Shown: positions 7,801 to 17,281 of the stretch, one piece after another
Numbering within the stretch: position 1 is the first letter of the stretch
Layout of the letters: every line of letters begins with the position of its first letter
Source: Ruminococcus champanellensis 18P13 = JCM 17042
GTDB lineage: Bacteria; Bacillota; Clostridia; Oscillospirales; Ruminococcaceae
Assembly (NCBI RefSeq): GCF_000210095.1
Contig: NC_021039.1
Span: forward strand, 466,297-530,296
DNA length: 64,000 bases
Reading direction: 5' to 3'
Made by a program: the position numbers and the translations under genes
The notes under the pieces: model-generated
Databases searched by the model: none
What the model saw: the letters and a program-made list of their open reading frames with translations, nothing else
What the model was told of the DNA's origin: nothing

Positions 7801-9376
7801 ACCGGTTCACCCCCTTCAAAAACAGCTTACAGGACAGCTTGTAGGACAGGCAGTAGGCGGTCAGTGCACCCCAGGGGTACAGCCCCACAGCCAGCATCAT
7901 ACCAGTGGAAACCTGCCCGTGATACAGATCGATGGCTTTCTGGATCAGCCGATCCCGTATCGTCTCTGGTAAAACCATGGCGAATATCACGGTGAACAGG
8001 ATCGCCAGGGACAGCATGTAGATCAGCTTGATGATACTGCCCCTTTTTGCCCCGTACCGCACAATAAAAGGAATGTCCAGGGCACTGAGCAACAGCAGCA
8101 GGAAAAACACTGCCACATACAGACCCAGCAGGCTGGGGGCTTCCTCCCCCACTGCAAAATACCGCAGGGTGGCAAGGCAGCAGTCCGTCACATACCAGGC
8201 TGCCAGATACAGCACATTCATCAACGCCAGCAGCAGGTACTTGCTGTACATGGCGCCCCGGATCCCGGCAGGGGTGGATACCACAAAATAGCCCCACAGC
8301 TTCTTGTCGTCCCCCAGGAATACCCCGGTGAGCATTCCGCTGACGCAGAAGGCGGCAATGGCTGCTCCGATGCAGCGTACCAGAGAATTGGTCAGGATCG
8401 CAATCACCCCGTTTGACAGGGATTCGGGACTGGTCAGTTCCACAAAGAGCAGCATCAGCGTAATCAGCACCTGGAGCGCCGCCGGCAGCAGTACCACCAA
8501 CAGAATGCCCTGCCGGTTCTGCCGCAGCTCCTTGTAGAAAAAGCCGGTGAAATGCCCTTGAGTCTGGATGCTCCGATCCTCCGGTTTGGATGCCTTTGTC
8601 CGGCTGGAGCCAAGGGACGTTTCCTCCGCACACCGGAGCCGCCAGTACATGACCCCATAGTGACAGGCGATCAGCACCAGGGTCAGAGGCAGCAGCCACA
8701 GCAGCCGCCGGAGGGAAAACAACTGCATCAGATCTATGACGCCATCCGGATCCTGCCACCGGGACAGAAACCGCTCCCCACCGAATTTGTAGAACCACAG
8801 CGCCGCCAGCAGTCCCACTCCCGTCAGGGCAAGGCCGCTTTGGTTGGTGCGCTTTTTCAGCTGCTCCGGGCTTCTTGTCCCTAAGATGAAGCAGTCGTTC
8901 AATACGGTCATCAGCAGTACCAGTGCCACCACCGCCACCTGCATCACCACATAACCGGCTTCAAAGGGCCGATCTGCCAGGGCACAAAGCCCGACAATGT
9001 TCAGCAGGGAGAAAACCGTCCCGATCCCCGTTGCAACGGCGCTCCGGAGCATCCGGGCAAGCACCCGGTCCCGGGTGGTAATGGGCAGGGCGTAGGAATA
9101 CCGGAGCCAGCCGGATTCCAGATCCGATTTCAAGGTGAAATCCATGGACAGCCCCAGGCAGCCGCTCAGCAGCGCAAGCATCAGAGCGGAAAGCTGAATC
9201 ATCCACCGGAGGGTCATTGCCCGTTCCGCCGGATCCTCCAGGCTGTCCCCGTACATGTTGGAAAGGCATGCCGCCCACATCATGCCTGCATACAGCAGGG
9301 TCAGCAGCAGTTGCAGTAGCTGGGCTTTCCGGTTCAGCCGCCATTCCCGGAACAGCAGGGCTCGTAATTTTGCCAT
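7793..9376 (-). CDS. ABC transporter permease (YtrC/D-like)
   Basis: 527 residues with about a dozen hydrophobic segments arranged as two halves of six, separated by a charged region near residues 245-265 (SSRTKASKPEDRSIQTQG). This is an ABC-2-type permease encoded as one chain. The start is taken at the ATG at 9376, whose A is shared with the stop of the ATPase gene (TGATG), with a GGGAAAGGG upstream. In-frame GTG codons up to 9385 are alternatives. With the YtrB-like ATPase and YtrA-like regulator it forms an export system of the kind induced by cell-wall antibiotics; the substrate is unknown. Confidence 0.85.
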   Translation of the reverse strand: MAKLRALLFREWRLNRKAQLLQLLLTLLYAGMMWAACLSNMYGDSLEDPAERAMTLRWMIQLSALMLALLSGCLGLSMDFTLKSDLESGWLRYSYALPITTRDRVLARMLRSAVATGIGTVFSLLNIVGLCALADRPFEAGYVVMQVAVVALVLLMTVLNDCFILGTRSPEQLKKRTNQSGLALTGVGLLAALWFYKFGGERFLSRWQDPDGVIDLMQLFSLRRLLWLLPLTLVLIACHYGVMYWRLRCAEETSLGSSRTKASKPEDRSIQTQGHFTGFFYKELRQNRQGILLVVLLPAALQVLITLMLLFVELTSPESLSNGVIAILTNSLVRCIGAAIAAFCVSGMLTGVFLGDDKKLWGYFVVSTPAGIRGAMYSKYLLLALMNVLYLAAWYVTDCCLATLRYFAVGEEAPSLLGLYVAVFFLLLLLSALDIPFIVRYGAKRGSIIKLIYMLSLAILFTVIFAMVLPETIRDRLIQKAIDLYHGQVSTGMMLAVGLYPWGALTAYCLSYKLSCKLFLKGVNRYD

Positions 9377-10254
9377 CAGCACCACGCCCTTTCCCCTTTG
9401 TGTACATAAAACAGCATCACATCGTCAATGCTTGCCGGGTCTAAAATGGCGTTCCGATACTTGTACCGGGCGCTTTCCCGATCCGGCACCAGCACCTCCG
9501 CCCCGTATGCATTGGTGCGAACACTGATGATATCCGCCGGATCCATAGCGGCAGCCTCCTCCAGACTGCACTTGAGGATCCCGTGGGATTCCAGGATCTC
9601 GTCCTTGTACCCGGTCAGCAGGATCCTTCCGTTGTCAATGAAGGTCACGCAGTCAGCGATCTTTTCCAGGTCGCTGGTAATGTGGGAGGACATGAGGATG
9701 GAGCGCTCCCCGTCCCGGATATACTCCATAAACAGGTGCAGGATCTCGTCCCGCACCACCGGATCCAGCCCGGTGGTAGGCTCATCCATAATCAGCAGCT
9801 CCGCATTGTGGGACAGGGCGCAGGCGATTTGCAGCTTCATTTTCATGCCCTTGGAAAACTGCCCGATCTTCTTTTTCACCGGCAACTGGAACTGCTCCAG
9901 ATACCGGCTGTAGGCGGCATTGTCCCAGTCCGGATACAGCCCCGCAAAGATCCGTGCCATATCCTTCGGAGTCAGCACCCCGTGAAAGGGCAGTTCGTCA
10001 AACACCACTGCCAGCCGCTCCTTGATGGCTTGCTCCTGCCGGATGTGATCCATGCCCAGCAGCCGGATCTCCCCCTGGTCAATGCTTGTGATGTGCAGCA
10101 TGCTGCGGATGGTGGTGGTCTTTCCGGCACCGTTCTGCCCGATAAAGCCCATAATACTGCCCTTGGGCACGGTGAAGCTGATATGCTCCAGGGCGAACCG
10201 GTCATACCGCTTTCCCACGTCCTGCACCGAAATGGCATATTCGTACTCGGTCAT
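9376..10254 (-). CDS. ABC transporter ATP-binding protein (YtrB-like)
   Basis: 292 residues. Walker A is GQNGAGKTT (about 39-47), the signature motif is the variant FSKGMKMKL rather than LSGGQ (about 138-146), and Walker B is LLIMDEPTTGLDP (about 158-170). The H-loop SSHI is intact. The C-terminal 70 residues beyond the core resemble the extra domain of YtrB/EcsA-type ATPases. The start follows the gntR stop directly. The variant signature is common in this sub-family and does not imply inactivity. Confidence 0.92.
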   Translation of the reverse strand: MTEYEYAISVQDVGKRYDRFALEHISFTVPKGSIMGFIGQNGAGKTTTIRSMLHITSIDQGEIRLLGMDHIRQEQAIKERLAVVFDELPFHGVLTPKDMARIFAGLYPDWDNAAYSRYLEQFQLPVKKKIGQFSKGMKMKLQIACALSHNAELLIMDEPTTGLDPVVRDEILHLFMEYIRDGERSILMSSHITSDLEKIADCVTFIDNGRILLTGYKDEILESHGILKCSLEEAAAMDPADIISVRTNAYGAEVLVPDRESARYKYRNAILDPASIDDVMLFYVHKGERAWC

Positions 10255-10255
10255 G

Positions 10256-10630
10256 TTACTCTCCTCCGTTCACCAGATCCAGCAGTTCATGGAGCTCCTC
10301 CATGGTCACTCCGCACTGCTGTGCCTTTTGCCCCGCCTCTGCCAGCAGGGCTTCGATCTGTTTGAGCTGCTCCTCCCGGAACAGTTCCAGGTTCTGCGCC
10401 TTCACGAAGCTGCCCTTCCCGGTGTAGGATTCGATGAACCCCTGCCGTTCCAGTTCCTCGTAGGCTCGCTTGGTGGTCATAAAGCTGATCCGCAGTTCCA
10501 GCGCCAGGTTCCGCATGGAGGGGAGCATTTCCCCTGCCCGGAGCTTTCCCTCCAGGATCATGGTCTTGATCTGGCTTGCGATCTGTAGATAAATCGGCTC
10601 GCCGGACGCGTTGCTGATGTTGATGTTCAT
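10256..10630 (-). CDS. GntR family transcriptional regulator, YtrA subfamily
   Basis: 124 residues: a winged helix-turn-helix (about 10-75, including EPIYLQIASQIK, GEMLPSMRNLA and TTKRAYEELERQG) followed by a short two-helix C-terminal part without a ligand-binding domain. That is the YtrA class of GntR repressors. The start at 10630 is chosen because AGGGAG lies 8 nt upstream and homology begins there; a longer reading to 10738 would run through the promoter. It is the first gene of the ABC/CPBP operon and, from the operator overlapping its -10 box, most likely represses its own operon until a cell-envelope signal arrives. Confidence 0.9.
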   Translation of the reverse strand: MNINISNASGEPIYLQIASQIKTMILEGKLRAGEMLPSMRNLALELRISFMTTKRAYEELERQGFIESYTGKGSFVKAQNLELFREEQLKQIEALLAEAGQKAQQCGVTMEELHELLDLVNGGE

Positions 10631-10685
10631 GGCGTGTACACTCCCTGTAAGACTGATCCGCCTTCCGGATGGCGTGAAAAGTCTA

Positions 10686-10712
10686 AATTGTATAACTAGT
10701 ATGTATACAATT
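10686..10712. promoter_or_regulatory. YtrA-type operator
   Basis: A perfect inverted repeat of two 9-nt half sites, AATTGTATA and TATACAATT, separated by 9 nt. It overlaps the downstream edge of the -10 box of the gntR promoter, where a bound dimer would block transcription. It is inferred to be the autoregulatory site of the YtrA-like protein. Confidence 0.75.
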
Positions 10713-10738
10713 ATAACACTGTCAGTTCCTGCTGTCAA
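10710..10738 (-). promoter_or_regulatory. Promoter of the gntR-ABC-CPBP operon
   Basis: Consensus sigma-A promoter on the minus strand: TTGACA (10738-10733), 17 nt, TATAAT (10715-10710). Confidence 0.85.
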
Positions 10739-10743
10739 GGGGA

Positions 10744-10780
10744 AAATAAAAAAAGAGCGTATGCTTTTGCATACGCTCTC
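10744..10780 (-). terminator. Terminator of lysC
   Basis: Stem GAGCGTATGC / GCATACGCTC with a 4-nt loop (10755-10778), followed on the minus strand by a run of seven T. It lies 15 nt past the aspartokinase stop. Confidence 0.85.
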
Positions 10781-10794
10781 AATGGATTGCCGTA

Positions 10795-12120
10795 TTACTC
10801 CACAGAGTTGATGAACATATCGTAGATCCGCCGGGTGGCTTCCGCAAAGTCGCTTTCGCTGATGCCCACGATCACGTTCAGCTCGCTGGAGCCCTGGTCG
10901 ATCATCTTGATGTTGATCCGGGCATGTGCCAGCGCCGCAAAGATCCGTGCCGCCGTGCCCCGTGTGCGCCGCATGCCCCGGCCCACAACTGCCAGCAGGG
11001 CGATGCCGTGCTCCACCTCTATGTGATCCGGATTCACCGCCTTCCGGATCTGGGACAGCACCTGCTGCTCCTTGCCTTCCATGTCCGCCTCGCTGATGAT
11101 GATGCTCATGGTGTCGATGCCGGAGGGCATATGCTCAAAGTTGACGCCGTTGTCCTCCAGAACCCCCAGCACCTTCCGGCAGAAGCCCAGCTCACTGTTC
11201 ATCATGGCCTTCTGCATATTGATGGCGCAGAAGCCCTTCTTGCCGGCGATGCCGGTGATGGTGTAGCCGCTGACCTCGTCGTTGTCGTCGGAAACGATCA
11301 TGGTGCCCGGTGCATCCGGACAGTTGGTGTTCCGGATGTTGATGGGGATGCCTGCCGTCCGAACCGGGAAAATGGCGTCCTCATGCAGCACAGTGGCGCC
11401 CATGTAGGACAGCTCCCGCAGCTCCTCGTAGGTAATGGTGGAGATCACCTTCGGGTCATTGACCACTCTGGGATCGGCGATCAGGAAGCCGGATACATCC
11501 GTCCAGTTCTCGTAAATGTCCGCCTTGACCGCCCGGGCAAGGATGGAGCCGGTCACATCGGAGCCGCCCCGGGAGAAGGTGCGCACATGACCGTCAGCGG
11601 TTGCCCCGTAAAAGCCCGGCAGCACCACCCGATCCATGCCGGAAAGCCGCTGCCGCAGCAGGGCAATGGTTTCATCCAGCTGGAAGGCGCCGTTCTGGTC
11701 AAAGCGGATTACCTCTGCCGCATCCAGGAAGGCGTATCCCAGGTAATTTGCCAGCAGCATGCCGTTGAGGTATTCCCCCCGGCTTGCGGCATAGTCCCGG
11801 CTTGCCCCCTGCTTCAGATCCGCTGCGATTCTGGCAAAGGCATCATCCAGGGAGAACGCCAGCCCCGGGTCGTCGATGATCCCCTGGTACCGGCTGTGGA
11901 TCCGGTTCAGATCCTGGGAAAACTCCTGCCCTTTCTGGGCAAGCTCGTGGCAGGCGTAGAGCATGTCCGTCACCTTGGTGTCGGCGGAATTGCGTTTACC
12001 CGGTGCGGAGGGAACTACATAGCGCCGTGCGTCCTCTGCGTGAATAATTGCGGCAACCTTGCGGAACTGTGCTGCGTCCGCCAGGGAGCTGCCGCCGAAT
12101 TTTACAACCTTGTTTGCCAT
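10795..12120 (-). CDS. lysC: Aspartate kinase
   Basis: 441 residues. It phosphorylates aspartate, the first step toward lysine, threonine, methionine and diaminopimelate. The amino acid kinase domain starts with VKFGGSSLAD (5-14) and contains the FSRGGSDVTGSILA motif (about 187-200). Two ACT domains make up the last 140 residues and are the probable site of feedback inhibition. It is a single-gene unit: a promoter with a 61-nt leader lies upstream and a strong hairpin follows. Which amino acid inhibits it cannot be told from sequence. Confidence 0.93.
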   Translation of the reverse strand: MANKVVKFGGSSLADAAQFRKVAAIIHAEDARRYVVPSAPGKRNSADTKVTDMLYACHELAQKGQEFSQDLNRIHSRYQGIIDDPGLAFSLDDAFARIAADLKQGASRDYAASRGEYLNGMLLANYLGYAFLDAAEVIRFDQNGAFQLDETIALLRQRLSGMDRVVLPGFYGATADGHVRTFSRGGSDVTGSILARAVKADIYENWTDVSGFLIADPRVVNDPKVISTITYEELRELSYMGATVLHEDAIFPVRTAGIPINIRNTNCPDAPGTMIVSDDNDEVSGYTITGIAGKKGFCAINMQKAMMNSELGFCRKVLGVLEDNGVNFEHMPSGIDTMSIIISEADMEGKEQQVLSQIRKAVNPDHIEVEHGIALLAVVGRGMRRTRGTAARIFAALAHARINIKMIDQGSSELNVIVGISESDFAEATRRIYDMFINSVE

Positions 12121-12180
12121 TGGATGGCCTCCTGTTCTCTATACACATACGCTGAGCGTATCATAGACATGATACATATT

Positions 12181-12209
12181 ATTATAATTCATCCCGCAGA
12201 CAAAAGCAA
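12181..12209 (-). promoter_or_regulatory. Promoter of lysC
   Basis: Minus strand TTGCTT (12209-12204), 17 nt, TATAAT (12186-12181). The leader contains a small palindrome ATACGCtgaGCGTAT near 12147; it is too short for a lysine riboswitch, and none is visible. The gap 12121-12425 holds this promoter and the divergent rimP promoter. Confidence 0.6.
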
Positions 12210-12327
12210 TTGGTATCTGTGCCAAATATTCACCCGGGGAAGTTGTAGTTTTGGTGAATACGCTTGTATGCTCCGGGCGGACAGGCGAAAAAGCATGCCT
12301 TTGGCGCAAAATTTTTTGCAAAATTGC

Positions 12328-12356
12328 TTGCAAATATTGAAGGATTGTGATATAAT
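12328..12356 (+). promoter_or_regulatory. Promoter of the rimP-nusA-infB operon
   Basis: TTGCAA (12328-12333), 17 nt, TATAAT (12351-12356). The 65-nt leader contains a hairpin, AGACCGG / CCGGTCT, at about 12383-12402, not followed by a U-run. Confidence 0.75.
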
Positions 12357-12425
12357 ACCTAGTAGAAGTATAGAAGAAAGGAAGACCGGAGCAATCCGGT
12401 CTTTCACTTTGTTAGGAGAAATTGC

Positions 12426-12902
12426 ATGAAGCTGAAGAAAAACGGAGCCACGGAGCAGAAGGTCTATGCGCTTGCAGCGCCTCTGGCAGAATCCCTGGGT
12501 CTGGTGATCTGGGACGTGCGCTTTGAAAAGGAAGGCGCAAGCTGGTACCTGCGGGTGTTCATCGACAAGGATGAGGGTATCTCCATTGACGACTGTGAGG
12601 CTATGAGCCGGCCCCTCAGCGACCTGCTGGATGAGGCGGATCCCATCGACCAGCAGTATTTTCTGGAGGTAGGCTCCGCCGGACTGGAACGGGATCTGGT
12701 GCGGGAGTCCCATTTCGCCGCTTCCATCGGTGCGGTGGTGCGGATGCGGCTGATCCGGCCGGATGAAACAGGACAAAAGGAATATGTAGGGGCGCTGGAG
12801 TCCTTTGACAAGGAGCAGGTACGCCTTGTGCTGGAGGATGACACGACAGTGACAGCACCCTTTGCGAATATTGCGCATATAAAATGGCATGAAGATTTCT
12901 GA
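12426..12902 (+). CDS. rimP: Ribosome maturation factor RimP
   Basis: 158 residues, the usual length. RimP assists 30S subunit maturation. The N-terminal alpha/beta domain with LGLVIWDVRFEKEGASWYLRVFID (about 24-47) and the DDCEAMSRPLSDLLDE segment are characteristic, and a C-terminal Sm-like barrel follows (about 90-155). It is the first gene of the classical rimP-nusA-rnpM-L7Ae-infB operon. The ATG at 12426 has AGGAGA 5 nt upstream. Confidence 0.95.
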   Translation: MKLKKNGATEQKVYALAAPLAESLGLVIWDVRFEKEGASWYLRVFIDKDEGISIDDCEAMSRPLSDLLDEADPIDQQYFLEVGSAGLERDLVRESHFAASIGAVVRMRLIRPDETGQKEYVGALESFDKEQVRLVLEDDTTVTAPFANIAHIKWHEDF

Positions 12903-12929
12903 AATAGGATATAGGAGGAATGGATCAAA

Positions 12930-13991
12930 ATGAATAACGACTTTTTTGCAGCGCTTTCCTTGCTGGGGGCGGAAAACAGCGTGGAGACCGATCTGCTGGT
13001 GGAAAAGGTGAAGAGCGCCATGACAAAGGCCATACACCGGGCGTATCCGGACAGCGGCGACAACGTGCGGGTGGACATTGACCCGGTGACCAAGACCTTT
13101 GATCTGTGCATCATCAAGACCGTTGTGGACGATGAACCCCTGGATGACAACGAGATCAACATCGACCAGGCAAGACTCATCGACCCTTCCGCAGTGGTTG
13201 GAGGCACGGTGGAATGCAAGCTGGATACTGCATCCCTGAGCCGGAATGCGGCACAGTCTGCCAAGCAGTCCATCCGGGGGGATCTGAGAGAGATCAGCCG
13301 GGAGAATCTGCTGACCAAGTTCCAGGACAAGGAGAACGAGTGCATTACCGCTACCGTATCCCAGGTGGAGCCGGGCAGGGGCACCGTGACCCTGATCTAT
13401 GACAAGACGGAGCTGTATCTGTTCCGGAACGAGCAGATCCCCGGCGAGGTACTCAAGGAGGGGCAGTCCGTCAAGGTATACATCACCGGCATTGCCAACA
13501 AGCAGAAGAAGCCCATCATCAAAATCTCCCGTGCTCACCGGGATCTGGTCAAGCGGCTGTTTGAGCTGGAGGTTCCGGAGATCTATGATGGCACTGTGGA
13601 GGTCATGGCAATTTCCCGGGAGGCTGGTGCCCGTACCAAGATCGCCGTACAGTCCCATGATCCCAACGTGGACGCAGTGGGCGCATGCATCGGCCCGAAG
13701 CGCTCCAGAATCACAGCAGTGGTCAACGAGCTGAACGGGGAGAAGATCGACATCATCAACTACAGCGACAAGCCGGAGGAATTCATCGCAAAGGCACTGG
13801 CTCCCGCAGAGGTGCTCAGCGTGACCATTACGGATCCGGAAAACCGCAGTTGCACCGTGGTGGTGCCCAACAACCAGTTGTCCCTCGCCATCGGCAACCG
13901 GGGACAGAACGCAAAGCTTGCTGCAAAGCTCACCGGCTATAAGATCGACATCAAGCCGGAGTTTGAGAACCCCATTCAGGGGCTGGAGTAA
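12930..13991 (+). CDS. nusA: Transcription termination/antitermination protein NusA
   Basis: 353 residues, the compact Firmicute form without the C-terminal AR repeats of proteobacteria. An N-terminal RNA-polymerase-binding domain (1-125), an S1 domain (about 135-200, SVKVYITGI), and two KH domains (about 205-345, with [12 protein letters not shown] and the second KH loop [19 protein letters not shown]) are all present. It modulates pausing and termination. A strong TAGGAGGA RBS precedes the start. It is cotranscribed with rimP (27-nt gap). Confidence 0.96.
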   Translation: MNNDFFAALSLLGAENSVETDLLVEKVKSAMTKAIHRAYPDSGDNVRVDIDPVTKTFDLCIIKTVVDDEPLDDNEINIDQARLIDPSAVVGGTVECKLDTASLSRNAAQSAKQSIRGDLREISRENLLTKFQDKENECITATVSQVEPGRGTVTLIYDKTELYLFRNEQIPGEVLKEGQSVKVYITGIANKQKKPIIKISRAHRDLVKRLFELEVPEIYDGTVEVMAISREAGARTKIAVQSHDPNVDAVGACIGPKRSRITAVVNELNGEKIDIINYSDKPEEFIAKALAPAEVLSVTITDPENRSCTVVVPNNQLSLAIGNRGQNAKLAAKLTGYKIDIKPEFENPIQGLE

Positions 13992-14030
13992 TCAGGAAGG
14001 GAGACGGCTCTCAGGAGCCTGTGACGCAGG

Positions 14031-14330
14031 ATGAAACCGAAGAAAATACCCATGCGGCTCTGCCTGGGCTGCGGTGAAATGAAGCCCAAGCGGGAACTGA
14101 TCCGGGTGGTCAAGGCGCCGGACGGAGAGATCTCCCTGGATACCACCGGGAAAAAATCCGGCAGAGGGGCGTATATCTGCCCGGATCCCGGATGCCTGGA
14201 AAAGGCGCAGAAGGCAAGGCGACTGGAGAGATCCTTCTCCTGCCGGGTGGAAGGAGATGTGTATGATGCATTGCAGCAGCAGCTTGCAGCAGCTACTGGG
14301 TCTGGTGACCATCTGCCGGAAGGCGGGTAA
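14031..14330 (+). CDS. rnpM: YlxR family RNA-binding protein (RnpM)
   Basis: 99 residues. The family signature is clear: RLCLGCGEMKPKRELIRVV (about 9-27) and GRGAYICPDPGCLEKA (about 44-59). YlxR (RnpM) binds nucleic acid and modulates RNase P activity in Bacillus; here the role is taken from homology. Its 3' end overlaps the start of the L7Ae-like gene by about 68 nt in another frame, so translation of the two is tightly linked. The C-terminal 25 residues beyond the core fall within that overlap and are not conserved. Confidence 0.9.
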   Translation: MKPKKIPMRLCLGCGEMKPKRELIRVVKAPDGEISLDTTGKKSGRGAYICPDPGCLEKAQKARRLERSFSCRVEGDVYDALQQQLAAATGSGDHLPEGG

Positions 14331-14631
14331 GCTGATCTGCGGCTTTGATCCGGTGGGGGATGCTGTGAAAGCCGGCAAGGCGGCATGCGTGCTGCTGACC
14401 CGGGACGCCTCTCCCCGCACGGTGAAAGAAGCCCGGTTCCGGTGGGCGGAGCAGGTGTCTGTTCTGGATACGCCCTTGACCATGGAACAACTGGAGCAGT
14501 GCTTTCACCGGAAGGTGGCAGTGATGGCGGTGTGCGATGGGGGCTTTGCCCGGCGCTTTGCCCAGCTACTGGAGCCGGAGGAAAACAATCGTGAGCCTGG
14601 CTCACTTACTATAGATGATGTAAATCCGTAA
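14263..14631 (+). CDS. L7Ae family ribosomal-like protein (YlxQ)
   Basis: About 122 residues, member of the L7Ae/L30e/S12e/Gadd45 RNA-binding fold: [30 protein letters not shown] followed by [10 protein letters not shown] is typical of YlxQ, which binds kink-turn RNA. The ATG at 14263 is preferred because AAGGAG ends 6 nt upstream; the in-frame ATG at 14257 lies too close to the RBS and the one at 14266 is also possible. The gene begins inside the end of rnpM, and infB follows 22 nt after its stop. The exact function of YlxQ in the operon is not established. Confidence 0.85.
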   Translation: MMHCSSSLQQLLGLVTICRKAGKLICGFDPVGDAVKAGKAACVLLTRDASPRTVKEARFRWAEQVSVLDTPLTMEQLEQCFHRKVAVMAVCDGGFARRFAQLLEPEENNREPGSLTIDDVNP

Positions 14632-14653
14632 GAATCATAAGGGGGTTTCGCCT

Positions 14654-17236
14654 ATGACGAAGAAAATAAAGCTGAGTGATCTTGCAAAGGATCTGAACGT
14701 ACCGAGTCAGGAGCTGATCGAAGCGCTGACCAAGCTGGATGAAACAAAGAAAAAGACCGGTTCCAGTCTGACGGACCAGGAGGTCAACTACCTGCTGGAG
14801 CGTTACAGCCAGGGAAATCAGGTGGAAAGCTTTGACGCATACTATGAGTCCCGGAACGACAAGCCGGCGGAGAAGCCTGCGCCCAAGCTGGAGGAAAAGC
14901 CTAAGCGTGCTGCAAAGAGCGAGCCGAAGAAGGCGGCAAAGCCGGCACCCAAGCCCGAAGCAAAGCCTGCTGCAAAGCAGGAGAGCAAGCCGGCACCTAA
15001 GTCCGAAGCAAAGCCTGCTGTAAAGCAGGAAAACAAGCCGGCACCCAAGTCCGAAGCAAAGCCTGCCGCAAAGCAGGAGAGCAAGCCGGCACAGAAGGCA
15101 AAGTCCGTGCCGGATGAAGCACGGTATGCGGCGGCAAAGGAAAAGACCATGTCCGAAGCCAAGCCCCAGAAGCAGCAGAAGCCCCAGAAGCTCCAGAAGT
15201 CCCAGCCCCAGCAGGGACAGAAGATCGGCTCCATGTCCAGCGAATCCGTCATCGAGAAGAAGCAGCGGACAGTGGATACCCGGGGCAGCTATGTGGAGCT
15301 TGACAAGTACAATGAGCGTTATGAACAGATCGCGCCCCAGAACAAGCACAAGGAAAACTACTCCACCAAGAAGCAGAAGATCAACCAGAAGTCCCAGCAG
15401 CGTCAGAAGCAGCAGTACTCCAACAAGCGGGAGACCGAGGCGGAGAAGCTGCGCCGTCTGGAGCTGGAGCGGGCAAGAAAGCAGCAGCTGAAGGTCATGA
15501 TCCCGGACAGCATCATGGTCAGCGAGCTGGCGACCCGGCTGAAGGTCACGGTAACAGATGTCATCAAGAAGCTGATGGGTCTGGGAGTTATGGCAACCAT
15601 CAACCAGGAGATCGATTTTGACACTGCAGCCCTGGTGGCAGAGGAACTGGGCGCAAAGGTGGAAAAGGAAGTCATTGTCACCATTGAGGAGCGTCTGATC
15701 GTAGACGATGAGGATGACGAAGGAGATCTGCAGGAGCGGAGCCCTGTGGTGGTTGTTATGGGGCATGTTGACCACGGCAAGACCTCCATTCTGGATCGGA
15801 TCCGCCATGCAAATGTCACCGCATCCGAGGCAGGAGGCATCACCCAGCACATCGGTGCATACCAGGTGAACCACGGCGGCAAGACCATTACCTTCCTGGA
15901 TACACCGGGTCATGAGGCATTTACTGCAATGCGTGCCCGTGGTGCAAATATTACGGATATTGCCATCCTGGTGGTGGCAGCGGACGACGGCATCATGCCC
16001 CAGACCGTAGAATCCATCAACCACGCCAAGGCGGCAGGGGTGTCCATCATCGTTGCCATCAACAAGATCGATAAGGAAGGCGCCGATCCGGAGCGGATCA
16101 AGCAGGAGCTGACCGAGCACGAGCTGGTCTGCGAGGAATGGGGCGGCGACGTTATTTGTGTGCCGGTTTCTGCAAAGACCGGACAGGGCATTGACGAGCT
16201 GCTGGAGAACATCCTGCTGGTAGCAGAGGTAAAGGAACTGAAGGCAAACCCCAACCGCCGGGCGAAGGGCACCGTCATCGAGGGCAGACTGGACAAGGGC
16301 AGAGGCCCCATCGCTACCCTGCTGGTGCAGAACGGTACCCTGCATACCGGGGACGTGATCATTGCAGGCACTGCTGTGGGCAGAGTCCGGGTCATGACCA
16401 ACTTCCGGGGCAAGGTAGTCAAGAGCGCAGGCCCCTCTGTGCCGGTGGAGATCACCGGTCTGGCAGAAGTGCCCAGCGCCGGGGATATCTTCAATGCGGT
16501 TGCGGATGAGCGGCTGGCAAGAGAGCTGGTAGAGCAGAGAAAGCATGCGGCAAAGGAAGAACAGTTCAAGGCATACCACAAGGTGACGCTCGACAGCCTG
16601 TTCAGCCAGATCGCCGAGGGCGAGATCAAGGAGCTGCCCATCATCGTCAAGGCGGACGTACAGGGCTCCGTGGAGGCTGTGAAGCAGTCCCTGGAGAAGC
16701 TGTCCAATGACGAGGTGCGGGTCAAGGTGATCCACGGTGCGGTTGGCGCCGTATCCGAGGGCGATGTGATGCTGGCAAGTGCATCCAACGCCATCATCGT
16801 TGGCTTTAACGTGCGGCCGGATCCGGTTGCGGCGGAATCTGCTGCCCGGGACGGTGTGGACATCCGGCTGTACCGGATCATCTACGATGCCATCGAGGAG
16901 ATCACCACTGCCATGAAGGGCATGCTGGCACCCAAGTTCCGGGAAGTGGAGCTGGGCCGTGCGGAAGTGCGCCAGGTTTACAAGATCTCCAACGTGGGTA
17001 CCGTTGCCGGATGCTATGTACTCAGCGGCAAGCTGACCCGGAACTGCGAGATCCGGGTTGTGCGGGACGGCATCATCGTGGCGGACGACAAGATCGGCTC
17101 TCTGAAGCGGTTCAAGGACGATGCCAAGGAGGTTACCAGCGGCTATGAGTGCGGCGTGACCCTGGAGAAGTTTGCAGACGTGAAGACCGGAGATATTTTT
17201 GAAGCGTTTACCATGGAAGAATATCGGGAAGACTGA
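14654..17236 (+). CDS. infB: Translation initiation factor IF-2
   Basis: 860 residues. GTPase that brings initiator fMet-tRNA to the 30S subunit. Layout: an N-terminal IF2_N helix domain (1-50), a long Lys/Ala/Pro-rich linker with tandem repeats (about 70-265), a second IF2_N domain (about 275-325), the G domain with GHVDHGKT (about 370-377), DTPGHEAF and NKID, then domains II, III and the fMet-tRNA-binding domain IV (about 760-860). All GTPase motifs are intact. RBS AAGGGGG precedes the ATG. The linker repeat is a local 48-bp tandem duplication, annotated separately. Confidence 0.97.
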   Translation: MTKKIKLSDLAKDLNVPSQELIEALTKLDETKKKTGSSLTDQEVNYLLERYSQGNQVESFDAYYESRNDKPAEKPAPKLEEKPKRAAKSEPKKAAKPAPKPEAKPAAKQESKPAPKSEAKPAVKQENKPAPKSEAKPAAKQESKPAQKAKSVPDEARYAAAKEKTMSEAKPQKQQKPQKLQKSQPQQGQKIGSMSSESVIEKKQRTVDTRGSYVELDKYNERYEQIAPQNKHKENYSTKKQKINQKSQQRQKQQYSNKRETEAEKLRRLELERARKQQLKVMIPDSIMVSELATRLKVTVTDVIKKLMGLGVMATINQEIDFDTAALVAEELGAKVEKEVIVTIEERLIVDDEDDEGDLQERSPVVVVMGHVDHGKTSILDRIRHANVTASEAGGITQHIGAYQVNHGGKTITFLDTPGHEAFTAMRARGANITDIAILVVAADDGIMPQTVESINHAKAAGVSIIVAINKIDKEGADPERIKQELTEHELVCEEWGGDVICVPVSAKTGQGIDELLENILLVAEVKELKANPNRRAKGTVIEGRLDKGRGPIATLLVQNGTLHTGDVIIAGTAVGRVRVMTNFRGKVVKSAGPSVPVEITGLAEVPSAGDIFNAVADERLARELVEQRKHAAKEEQFKAYHKVTLDSLFSQIAEGEIKELPIIVKADVQGSVEAVKQSLEKLSNDEVRVKVIHGAVGAVSEGDVMLASASNAIIVGFNVRPDPVAAESAARDGVDIRLYRIIYDAIEEITTAMKGMLAPKFREVELGRAEVRQVYKISNVGTVAGCYVLSGKLTRNCEIRVVRDGIIVADDKIGSLKRFKDDAKEVTSGYECGVTLEKFADVKTGDIFEAFTMEEYRED
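14941..15084 (+). repeat. 48-bp tandem repeat inside infB
   Basis: Three successive 48-bp units beginning GCCGGCACC (at 14941, 14989 and 15037), with the start of a fourth at 15085. Each codes for a 16-residue unit of the type [16 protein letters not shown]. The units differ by only a few bases, which suggests recent duplication and possible copy-number variation among strains. Confidence 0.9.
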
Positions 17237-17281
17237 TCGGGGCACAAATTCCCGATCAAAGCAGGAGAAGGAGGAATCCAT

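Noticed and set aside
10631-10738. N-terminal extension of the GntR regulator to 10738
   Set aside because: The extension would be encoded by the operator and promoter; homology and RBS both point to 10630.
12383-12402. Hairpin in the rimP leader as a terminator/attenuator
   Set aside because: The stem is not followed by a U-run, so it is recorded only as leader structure.
12121-12425. Lysine riboswitch or T-box in the lysC / rimP gap
   Set aside because: The lysC leader is only about 60 nt and lacks the conserved cores; only small palindromes are present.
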